A stretch of 12,050 nt of DNA from Solirubrobacterales bacterium (GTDB taxonomy: Bacteria; Actinomycetota; Thermoleophilia; Solirubrobacterales; Solirubrobacteraceae): NCBI GenBank assembly GCA_015655225.1, contig JAATFK010000024.1, forward strand, positions 1 through 12,050, written 5' to 3'. The notes beneath the pieces are model-generated. The model was not told the origin of the DNA and searched no databases. It saw nothing but the letters and a program-made list of their open reading frames with translations. Shown piece after piece: positions 6,127 to 12,050 of the stretch. How positions within the stretch are numbered: position 1 is the stretch's first letter; each line of letters opens with the position of its first letter. The position numbers and the translations under genes are program-made.

Positions 6127-7017
6127 GTGGACGTAGCGCGCACCGAGACGACCGATCGCCCCGCCGGCTTCCAGGCCGGCTTCGTCGACCTGCACGTCCA
6201 CCTGCTGCCGGGCGTGGACGACGGCCCCGGGAACCTCGACGCGACGCTCGAGCTGGCGAGGCTGGCGGCCGCCGACGGGATCGTCTGCGCGACCGCGACC
6301 CCGCACGTCGCCTCGGTCGTGGTCGAGGAGATCCCGCGGCGCGTCGGCGAGGTGCGCGCCGCGCTCGAGCAGGCAGAGATCCCGGTCGAGGTCCACGGCG
6401 GCGGCGAGCTGGGCGCCCGCGGCGTCGGGCGCCTCACGCCCGACGAGCTGCGCACGATCTCCCACGGGCCGCCCGGCGCCCGCTGGATCCTCCTGGAGGC
6501 GCCGCTCGACGGCGCCGTCGGCCGCCTGCACCGGGCCGCCGACGAGCTGCGCTGCTGCGGCTTCGGCGTCGTGCTGGCGCACCCCGAGCGCTGCGGCCCG
6601 CTGTTCGAGGACGACATGCGGGAGCTGCGCAAGGAGCTGGAGCAGGGCGCCGTCACCCAGGTCAGCTCCTCCTCGCTCGTCGGGCTCCACGGCACGCGGG
6701 CGCGGCGCAACGCCGCCCGGCTCGTCGCCGAGCGCCACGCCGGCCTGATCGCGACCGACGCCCACGGGCCGCGCCGCCCGCCGTCGATGACCGCCGCCGT
6801 CGCCGCCGCCTTCCGCCTCGGCCTGACCGTCTCCGAGGCCCGCTCGCTCGTCACCGACAAGCCGCGCGCGCTGCTCGACCACGGCCTCGGGCCGGCGGGC
6901 GAGACCGAGGCGGCGCCTGCCCCGCCGCCGGTCGCCGAGCCGCCCTACGCGGCCGGCAGCGTCGTCGACGCGCGCGCCGCCCGCCGGGCGCGGGCGCGCT
7001 CCGCCGCCGGCGGCTGA
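6127..7017 (+). CDS. PHP-domain phosphatase, CpsB/YwqE (capsule tyrosine phosphatase)-like
   Basis: This 296-residue cytoplasmic metal-dependent hydrolase is related to CpsB, Wzb4 and YwqE, which dephosphorylate bacterial tyrosine kinases controlling capsule export. The PHP metal-site motifs are present in order: DLHVHLLPGVDDG (21-33), ATPH (57-60), GGELG (92-96), AHPERC (151-156) and TDAHG (210-214). GTG 6127 is the best start: it gives an 18-residue lead before the motif that normally lies at the N-terminus, and nothing later is usable. GAGGG is only 2 nt upstream, too close for a normal ribosome-binding site, so the start is uncertain. Residues about 257-296 are a Pro/Ala/Arg-rich tail beyond the usual family end, and the last 73 bp overlap the convergent ligase-like gene. 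No tyrosine kinase is in the window; the partner is unknown. Confidence 0.82.
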   Translation: MDVARTETTDRPAGFQAGFVDLHVHLLPGVDDGPGNLDATLELARLAAADGIVCATATPHVASVVVEEIPRRVGEVRAALEQAEIPVEVHGGGELGARGVGRLTPDELRTISHGPPGARWILLEAPLDGAVGRLHRAADELRCCGFGVVLAHPERCGPLFEDDMRELRKELEQGAVTQVSSSSLVGLHGTRARRNAARLVAERHAGLIATDAHGPRRPPSMTAAVAAAFRLGLTVSEARSLVTDKPRALLDHGLGPAGETEAAPAPPPVAEPPYAAGSVVDARAARRARARSAAGG

Positions 7018-8474
7018 GGCGTCGCCGCGAGCGCCGCGCCGACGCCGAGCAGCGTCCACGTGAGCGGATCCTCCAGGAACGCGGCGTAGAAGAACGTGTG
7101 CACGACGAGCGCCGCGAACGCCGCCAGCACCGCCCCGCGCGCCGCGCTCGTCTTCGCCCCGCGCACGAGCAGCGCGAACGCCGCCAGCAGCAGCGCGACG
7201 TAGGCGATCAGCCCGACGACGCCCTGCTCGGCCGCGATCGTGATGGGGATCGTGTGGGAGGCGGTCGTCCCGCCGGCCGCCTCGCGGCGGTGGTGCGCGC
7301 TGTACTCGTCCTCGAACGAGCCGGAGCCGTGCCCGACGATCGGCGCCGAGGCGAACAGGTCGACGCCGCCCTGCACGAGCCCGACGCGGCCGCTGGAGGA
7401 GTTGTTGAGGTTGTGGAGGTTGATCCCGACCGTCCCCGGCACGATCAGCACGACCGCCGCGACGATCACGACGACGACGCCGACCGGCACGAGCGTGCGG
7501 CGGCCGCCCCACTGGAGCGCGGCGAGCGTCGCAAGCCCGACCAGCAGCGCGACGAGGCTCGACTGCGACAGCGTCAGGATCAACCCGACCCAGAGCGCGA
7601 CGAGCACGAGCGCGCCCGCGCCGACGAGCCGGTCGCGCCGCACGTGCAGCATCACGGCCGCGACCGTCAGCATCACGATCACGAGGAAGCGGCCGAAGAT
7701 GTTCGGGTCGAAGAAGACCGAGTTCGTGCGGAAGTACGCGTGCAGGTCGTTGGAGGCGAGCAGCTTCGGGTTCACGAACAGGTGTCTGGTCGCGTACTCG
7801 ACGTAGCCGATCAGGCAGAAGACGAGCGCGAGGCCGATCAGCAGCAGCAGCGACCAGCGCAGCAGTCTCGGGGTCCAGGCGGTCTGCGCGAGCAGCACGA
7901 ACAGCAGCGCGAACGGCACGTAGAAGAAGACGATCTGCTGCAGCGCCTTGTCGAAGTCGTCCGAGTAGGTCGCCTGGATCGCGTAGAGCACGATCACGAT
8001 CGCGAGCAGCCGCTCGACCAGCGCCGGCGCCCAGGGCGAGGTGGGCTGCGGCTCCTCCCGCACCGTGGCGATGATGTAGGCGAGCGCGCCGGAGGCGACC
8101 ACCGCGTAGAGCGGCACGAGCAGGTTCGAGGTCGAGCCGCTGACCGCGATCGGGATCCGGAACGGGAGCGCCGCGATCGCCAGCAGCGGCATCAGCAGCG
8201 GCCAGCGCAGCATCAGCAGCGCGAGCACGACGAGGGCAATGACGGCGACGAGCGCCGCGACCGCCGCCGGCCCCGGATGGCGGCGCACGACGTCGAGCTG
8301 CGAGGTGTGCCAGATGTCGGCGAGCAGCAGGATCGGCGTCAGCACGAGCGCCGCGCCGACCGCCGCCGCGCGCAGCCGTCGCTCGTGCGTGACGAGCGCG
8401 ATCGCGGCGAGCAGCACGGCGACGATCACGCCCGCTTTCGGGATCGGGCCCGAGAGCGCGAAGACGGTCGTCAT
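6945..8474 (-). CDS. O-antigen ligase / Wzy polymerase-like polytopic membrane protein
   Basis: This 509-residue protein has about 12 hydrophobic segments spread from residue 15 to 485. The Wzy_C/WaaL core is recognisable: LTLSQSSLVALLVGL (300-314), then a large extracytoplasmic loop with NNSSSGRVGLVQGGVDLF (357-374), PIVGHGSGSFEDEY (378-391) and SHTIPITIAAEQGVVGLIAY (406-425). Family members join lipid-linked glycans to acceptors or polymerise repeat units on the outer face of the membrane. H407 and the Arg of SSGR (R363) sit where the family has functional residues. ATG 8474 has no obvious Shine-Dalgarno; a TAGACT on the minus strand (complement of 8503-8508) could be a -10 giving a leader of about 20 nt. 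The Arg/Ala-rich C-terminus overlaps the PHP gene antisense. Ligase versus polymerase cannot be decided from sequence. Confidence 0.85.
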   Translation of the reverse strand: MTTVFALSGPIPKAGVIVAVLLAAIALVTHERRLRAAAVGAALVLTPILLLADIWHTSQLDVVRRHPGPAAVAALVAVIALVVLALLMLRWPLLMPLLAIAALPFRIPIAVSGSTSNLLVPLYAVVASGALAYIIATVREEPQPTSPWAPALVERLLAIVIVLYAIQATYSDDFDKALQQIVFFYVPFALLFVLLAQTAWTPRLLRWSLLLLIGLALVFCLIGYVEYATRHLFVNPKLLASNDLHAYFRTNSVFFDPNIFGRFLVIVMLTVAAVMLHVRRDRLVGAGALVLVALWVGLILTLSQSSLVALLVGLATLAALQWGGRRTLVPVGVVVVIVAAVVLIVPGTVGINLHNLNNSSSGRVGLVQGGVDLFASAPIVGHGSGSFEDEYSAHHRREAAGGTTASHTIPITIAAEQGVVGLIAYVALLLAAFALLVRGAKTSAARGAVLAAFAALVVHTFFYAAFLEDPLTWTLLGVGAALAATPQPPAAERARARRAARASTTLPAA

Positions 8475-8509
8475 CGGAGCGTGGCGGTCATCGACGCGCG
8501 GGAGTCTAA

Positions 8510-8553
8510 GGGCTGCGCCGACCGGCGCCGGCGGCGGCTTCGGATGGCAGCCC
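8510..8553. promoter_or_regulatory. Inverted repeat in the ligase/lipoprotein divergent spacer
   Basis: GGGCTGC (8510-8516) and GCAGCCC (8547-8553) are perfect 7-base arms 30 bp apart. The interior contains the perfect 10-base palindrome CCGGCGCCGG (8522-8531). It sits in the 141 bp between the two divergent starts, close to the ligase-side promoter candidate. It may be an operator, but GC-rich sequence makes such arms common. Confidence 0.2.
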
Positions 8554-8602
8554 TCTCATGCGCACACGCGCGTTCAGCGGGCGTTTCCGGGGGACGATCC
8601 TC

Positions 8603-8608
8603 TAGCCT
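8603..8608 (+). promoter_or_regulatory. Candidate -10 element for leaderless lipoprotein operon mRNA
   Basis: TAGCCT fits the TANNNT pattern and is followed by exactly 7 nt and the GTG at 8616, the same spacing as at the sigma and ppk starts. No good -35 is seen at 16-18 bp, and no Shine-Dalgarno lies at normal distance (a GGGGGA run is about 23 nt away), which favours a leaderless start over a conventional one. Confidence 0.4.
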
Positions 8609-8615
8609 ACGTTCG

Positions 8616-9023
8616 GTGTGCCGTCGTCCCCTCCTGGCCGTTGCGCTGCTCCCTGCCCTCGCGCTTGCCGCGTGCGGCGGCGGCAACGAGACCGGCGGCG
8701 GGTACGACACGGCGGTCGGCGGCAAGGCCCCGGTCGCGTTCGATCCGCGCACGAAGCCGCTCAAGTGCATCGAGAAGAAGCACGTGCAGGCGGCCAAGTC
8801 GACGCAGCCGACCGAGCCCAACGTGCTCGTGATCATGCCCACGACGAGCGGCGCCCGCGTGACGTGGCTGAAGACCCCCGCCGCGACCGAGAGCGCCCAG
8901 CTCAACAACCAGTACCCGGGCGCGGAGATGATCGGCCCGGCCGCCTTCCAGGTCGGCGCGCTCTCGGACTCGACCGCGAAGAAGATCGAGAAGTGCCTCG
9001 AGGCACAGGGCTCGACGTTCTGA
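8616..9023 (+). CDS. Small secreted lipoprotein of unknown function
   Basis: The precursor has 135 residues. It carries a classic lipoprotein signal: CRRP, a hydrophobic core LLAVALLPALA, then lipobox LAAC with the lipidated Cys at 20, followed by a flexible GGGNETGGG spacer. The mature part is about 115 residues, soluble, with two further cysteines (C51 in LKCIEKK and C127 in EKCLEAQ) that could form a disulfide outside the membrane. No enzyme or binding motif is recognised. GTG 8616 is chosen because it gives a complete signal peptide and lies 7 nt after a -10-like TAGCCT. The next gene starts 4 nt after the stop, so it leads the envelope operon and may assist the glycosylation or transport step encoded downstream. 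Confidence 0.82.
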   Translation: MCRRPLLAVALLPALALAACGGGNETGGGYDTAVGGKAPVAFDPRTKPLKCIEKKHVQAAKSTQPTEPNVLVIMPTTSGARVTWLKTPAATESAQLNNQYPGAEMIGPAAFQVGALSDSTAKKIEKCLEAQGSTF

Positions 9024-9027
9024 TCGC

Positions 9028-10035
9028 ATGCCGAAGCCGACGAAGCGCAACCTCCTCCTCCTGCTCCTCTGGCTCGTGCCGATCGCCGGCGTCGTCTGGT
9101 GGGCGACGAAGCAGCGCGCCCCGCAGCTGCCGCACTCGGCGACCGGGATCCTGCTGCTGGTCGGCGGCCTCGCGCTCTACGCCGTCGCGACGCTGATGCG
9201 CAGCGAGCGCTGGCAGCGGATCCTCCTGCGCTCGAACGTCCACGCCAAGCGCGCCGACACCTACGCGCTCGTCCCGATCGGCTACATGGGCAACAACGTC
9301 CTGCCGGCGCGCGGCGGCGAGGTGCTGCGCACCTTCCTGCTCGACGCGAAGCTGCCCGAGGGCGAGGCGACGAAGCGGACGATCCTCGGCACGATCCTGG
9401 CCGAGCGCGTGCTCGACGCGATCGCGCTCGGGCTGATCCTCGTGGTGCTCGCCGGCAACCTGCTCTCGCACCTCTCGCTGCCGAGCGACGGCGTGCTCGC
9501 GCTCGTCGGCGGCGTCGTGCTGGTGGCGCTCGTCGCCCTCGCGATCGCGGCGCTGCGCTTTCGCGAGCGGCTGCTGTTCGTCGCCAAGTCGCTGATCCCG
9601 CTGCTGCGGCCGTGCCGCGCGCTGCTGAGCTGGCATGGCGTCGCGCTGCTGGGGCTCTCGCTCGTCGTCTGGCTGGTCGAGGGGACCGTCTACCTCGCGA
9701 TCGCGCACGCGCTGCACATGCACCTCGGGCTGCAGGACGCGCTCGCGGTCGTCGCGTTCACGAACGTCGCGTCGCTGATCCCCGCCGCGCCGGGCTACAT
9801 CGGCACCTACGACGCGGCGGTGATCTTCGCCGTCGGCGCCGTCAGCACGACCGCCAAGCGGACCTCCCTGTCGTACCTGATCCTGCTGCGCTTCGTCCTC
9901 TTCATCCCGATCACGGTCGTCGGACTCGGCCTGATGGTCGCGCGCTACGGCGGCCTCGCACGGATCCGCGCCGCGCAGGCCGAGGCGCGCCGTGAGTCCC
10001 ACACCGGCGAGATCGCCGCGGTGACGCCGACATGA
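9028..10035 (+). CDS. Lysylphosphatidylglycerol synthase TM-domain / flippase-like membrane protein (UPF0104 type)
   Basis: This 335-residue polytopic protein has about eight hydrophobic segments (for example 8-25, 38-56, 129-150, 157-176, 205-227, 262-272 and 283-305). Signature segments of the PF03706 family are GYMGNNVLPARGGEVLRTFL (85-104), TILGTILAERVLDAIALGL (118-136) and NVASLIPAAPGYIGTYDAAV (246-265). The family is the membrane half of MprF and many stand-alone proteins thought to move or bind lipid or lipid-linked sugars; there is no aminoacyl-transferase domain here. The ATG follows the lipoprotein stop by 4 nt without a Shine-Dalgarno, suggesting coupled translation. Its stop overlaps the next start as ATGA. 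Proximity to two GT-C-like genes suggests handling of a lipid-linked glycan. The exact substrate is unknown. Confidence 0.87.
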   Translation: MPKPTKRNLLLLLLWLVPIAGVVWWATKQRAPQLPHSATGILLLVGGLALYAVATLMRSERWQRILLRSNVHAKRADTYALVPIGYMGNNVLPARGGEVLRTFLLDAKLPEGEATKRTILGTILAERVLDAIALGLILVVLAGNLLSHLSLPSDGVLALVGGVVLVALVALAIAALRFRERLLFVAKSLIPLLRPCRALLSWHGVALLGLSLVVWLVEGTVYLAIAHALHMHLGLQDALAVVAFTNVASLIPAAPGYIGTYDAAVIFAVGAVSTTAKRTSLSYLILLRFVLFIPITVVGLGLMVARYGGLARIRAAQAEARRESHTGEIAAVTPT

Positions 10036-11597
10036 GTTCGGCGACCGCGGACGTCGGGCGCTCCTCCTGGCTCGACGGGCTCGCCGACCGCGTGCGGCCG
10101 AGCGCCGTGCGCGACGTCGCGACCGACGGCCGCGTCTACGCCCTGCTGGTCGTCGGCGCGCTCGCGATCGGCGCGCTCTCGCTGCTGTTCCCCTCGACCC
10201 CGACCTACGACCCGTGGGCCTGGATCATCTGGGGCCGCGAGATCGCGCACCTCAACCTGCAGACGACCGGCGGCCCGTCGTGGAAGCCGCTGCCGGTCAT
10301 CTTCACCACCGTCTTCTCGGTCTTCGGCAGCAGCGCCCCCGACCTCTGGCTGATCGTCGCCCGCGGCGGCGCCGCGCTCGCGATCTTCCTCGCCTTCCGC
10401 CTCGCCTTCCGGCTCACGACCGGCGAGGGCGTCCACCTCCGCAGCCGCGCGGTCGTGCCGGGCGTCGCGGCCGGCGTCGTCGCCGCGATGGCGCTGCTGA
10501 TCTCCTCGCAGTTCGTGCGCACGATGGCGCTCGGCGACTCCGAGGGATTGATGGTCGCGTGCGCCCTGTGGGGGATCGAGCGCCACCTCGACGGCAGATA
10601 CCGCCAGGCGTTCGTCCTCGGCGTGCTGACCGGCCTGATGCGCCCCGAGGTGTGGCCGTTCCTCGGCCTCTACGCGATCTGGCTGTTCCTGATCGACCGC
10701 GCCGCGCTGAAGCTGATCATCATCGGCTTCGTCGTTATGCTGGCGCTCTGGTTCCTGCCGGAGTGGTGGGGCTCGGGCAACATCTGGCGCGCCGCCGACC
10801 GCGCGCAGAAGCCGAACCCGGGCAGCCCCGCGTTCGCGAAGCACCCGTTCGTGAGAGTGATCCAGCAGACCTGGCCGCTCGTGATCACGCCGGTGAAGGC
10901 GGCGGCCGCGTTCGCGCTCGCCTTCGCCACCTACCAGTGGCTGCGCCACCGCCGGCAGGGCTCGATCATCCTGATCCTCGCGCTCGGCCTCGCCTGGATC
11001 GTCCTGATCGCGCTGATGACGCAGGCCGGCTTCTCCGGCAACCCCCGCTACATCATCCTCGGCTCGACGATCGTCGCCGTGATCGGCGGCGTCGGCTTCG
11101 GCCGCGTGGTCGAGCTGGTGGCCGACTTCTTCAGCGCCCGCTTCGCGCCCGCGCCCGCGATCGTGATCGGCGCCGGGCTGCTCGCGTTCGCGGCGCTGTT
11201 CGTCGGCACGCTCCACTGGTCGCTGCCGAGATTCCGCGGCTTCAAGAAGGTCGACTCGGCGCTGCGCTTCCAGGCGCAGCTGCGCTTCGACATGCGCGAC
11301 GTGATCGAGAGAGCCGGCGGCTACAAGAAGGTCAAGGCGTGCGGTCCGGCCGCGACCGGCATGTACGAGGTGCCGATGCTCGCCTGGTACCTCCACGAGC
11401 ACACGCTCTCGGTGCGGCTCGACCCGGCGCCGACCGGCAACGGCGTGATCCTGCGCTCGCCCGCGACCGGCGGCGACCGGCTCGCGCCGTTCCAGTCGCC
11501 GAACCCGTACCCGGCCGCCTACACGCCCATCGCGAAGCTCCATCAGACCACCCTCTTCACGACCTGTGCTGGGACAGGCACGGCTCCGGGCGCCTAG
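10032..11597 (+). CDS. GT-C-like polytopic membrane glycosyltransferase-family protein
   Basis: This 521-residue protein begins with a cytoplasmic stretch of about 33 residues, then a first helix (35-53). The first outside loop is TYDPWAWIIWGREI (58-71), with an acidic residue (D60) placed like the catalytic Asp of GT-C enzymes, which use polyprenyl-phosphate sugars. Further segments include SSQFVRTMALGDSEGLMVAC (158-177), GLMRPEVWPFLGLYAIWL (201-218), GFSGNPRYIILGST (333-346) and helices at about 218-240, 283-300, 312-328, 343-357 and 375-395. Residues about 400-521 are hydrophilic, presumably outside the cell, with two cysteines (C437, C512). It starts inside the ATGA overlap with the flippase-like gene, so translation is coupled. 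Family membership is by architecture and motifs; the sugar and acceptor are unknown. Confidence 0.72.
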   Translation: MSSATADVGRSSWLDGLADRVRPSAVRDVATDGRVYALLVVGALAIGALSLLFPSTPTYDPWAWIIWGREIAHLNLQTTGGPSWKPLPVIFTTVFSVFGSSAPDLWLIVARGGAALAIFLAFRLAFRLTTGEGVHLRSRAVVPGVAAGVVAAMALLISSQFVRTMALGDSEGLMVACALWGIERHLDGRYRQAFVLGVLTGLMRPEVWPFLGLYAIWLFLIDRAALKLIIIGFVVMLALWFLPEWWGSGNIWRAADRAQKPNPGSPAFAKHPFVRVIQQTWPLVITPVKAAAAFALAFATYQWLRHRRQGSIILILALGLAWIVLIALMTQAGFSGNPRYIILGSTIVAVIGGVGFGRVVELVADFFSARFAPAPAIVIGAGLLAFAALFVGTLHWSLPRFRGFKKVDSALRFQAQLRFDMRDVIERAGGYKKVKACGPAATGMYEVPMLAWYLHEHTLSVRLDPAPTGNGVILRSPATGGDRLAPFQSPNPYPAAYTPIAKLHQTTLFTTCAGTGTAPGA

Positions 11598-11622
11598 CGC
11601 CCCGAGTATCCTCCTGCCGCCG

Positions 11623-12050
11623 ATGGCCACCGTCGCACTCCCCCGCACGAGCCGCCGCTTCGAGCTGCGCGCGTCCGATCCGGTCCTGATCGGCGTCTCG
11701 CTCGTCGTCCTGCTGGCCTTCTCCGCCTTCATCCGCACGCGCGAGATCGGCGGCTCCTTCTGGATGGACGAGGGCCTCTCGGTCGGGATCGCCTCCCATC
11801 CGCTGACGGACATCCCGAAGGTCCTCAACCACGACGGCGCGCCGCCCCTCTACTACCTGCTGCTGCACCTCTGGATGGGCGTCGCGGGCCGCAGCGAGAC
11901 GGCCGTCCACTGGCTCTCGCTGATCTTCTCGCTGCTCTGCATCCCGCCCGGCATGTGGGCCGCGTGGAGCCTCTGGGGCCGCCGCGCGGGCTACATCATG
12001 GCGGTCCTCTGCGCCATCAACCCGTTCCTCACCGCGTACGGCGAGGAAGC
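11623..12050 (+). CDS. N-terminal part of a GT39-like (GT-C) membrane glycosyltransferase, cut by the window end
   Basis: From ATG 11623 the frame stays open for 142 codons to the edge. A short basic N-terminus precedes helix 1 (about 20-38), then GGSFWMDEGLSVGIA (43-57) with the D49-E50 pair typical of the GT39/PMT catalytic loop. NHDGAPPLYYLLLHLW (69-84) follows, then GRSETAVHWLSLIFSLLCI (89-107), and NPFLTAYGEE at the edge, as in ArnT/PMT-like dolichol- or undecaprenyl-phosphate-sugar transferases. It lies 25 bp after the preceding GT-C-like gene on the same strand and is probably co-transcribed. There is no clear Shine-Dalgarno; a TATCCT (11607-11612) 10 nt before the ATG is only a weak -10 candidate. 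The C-terminal half is not visible. Confidence 0.85.
   Translation, partial: MATVALPRTSRRFELRASDPVLIGVSLVVLLAFSAFIRTREIGGSFWMDEGLSVGIASHPLTDIPKVLNHDGAPPLYYLLLHLWMGVAGRSETAVHWLSLIFSLLCIPPGMWAAWSLWGRRAGYIMAVLCAINPFLTAYGEE

Noticed and set aside
5692..7512. 606-codon minus-strand frame containing the holin-like protein at its end
   Set aside because: Everything upstream of 6066 is antisense to the PHP gene and ligase spacer. GGGAGG sets the true start at 6066.
7098..8615. Upstream extension of the lipoprotein frame by about 500 codons
   Set aside because: This part is antisense to the ligase-like gene and is Arg/Asp/Gln-rich without motifs. A signal peptide with lipobox shows the real start is near 8616.
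9945..11828. 627-codon minus-strand frame opposite the GT-C-like gene
   Set aside because: It is highly charged low-complexity shadow sequence; the plus strand has helices, motifs and an ATGA-coupled start.

Overview
The window is very GC-rich, with codon third positions almost all G or C. It carries a run of actinobacterial-style genes: a long Ppx/GppA phosphatase, a PPK1, a small CsbD protein, a group-2 sigma-70 factor, a YvlD/holin-4-like membrane protein and several envelope-glycan membrane proteins. This gene content and the apparent leaderless starts suggest an actinobacterium. A Thermoleophilia/Solirubrobacterales relative is my best guess, but that is inference and not shown by a marker gene. 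I see no tRNA, rRNA, insertion sequence, CRISPR array or phage. No gap between genes exceeds 300 bases.

Left half (1-5691), phosphate and stress module. The tail of an unidentified plus-strand hydrophobic protein meets ppx tail to tail in a shared CTAG. The minus strand then reads csbD, then ppk, then ppx, with only 7 bp between ppk and ppx. The ppk product is unusual. About 195 residues precede a complete PPK1, and they look like a whole RelA/SpoT- or MESH1-type alarmone hydrolase (HD) domain. The operon would thus join polyphosphate synthesis (PPK1), polyphosphate or pppGpp hydrolysis (Ppx/GppA) and a possible (p)ppGpp-cleaving or -sensing domain in one transcript. Divergent from csbD is a sigma factor with a near-consensus promoter (TTGACG-17-TACAAT) whose predicted start site falls on its GTG codon. 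A strong hairpin terminator follows the sigma gene.

Right half (5692-12050), cell envelope module. A small four-helix membrane protein (minus) diverges from a CpsB/YwqE-like PHP phosphatase (plus). The phosphatase runs 73 bp into the 3' end of a convergent O-antigen ligase/Wzy-like membrane protein (minus). A plus-strand operon then follows: a small lipoprotein, a flippase-like LPG-synthase-type membrane protein (4 bp gap), a GT-C-like membrane protein (ATGA overlap), and the start of a second GT-C (GT39-like) protein that leaves the window. Together they suggest export, polymerisation and lipid-linked sugar transfer for a surface glycan. The substrate cannot be read from sequence.

The points most worth a second look are the HD-PPK1 fusion, the recurring -10-N7-start arrangement (ppk, sigma, lipoprotein), non-consensus promoter-contact residues in the sigma factor, and the structured leader of csbD.
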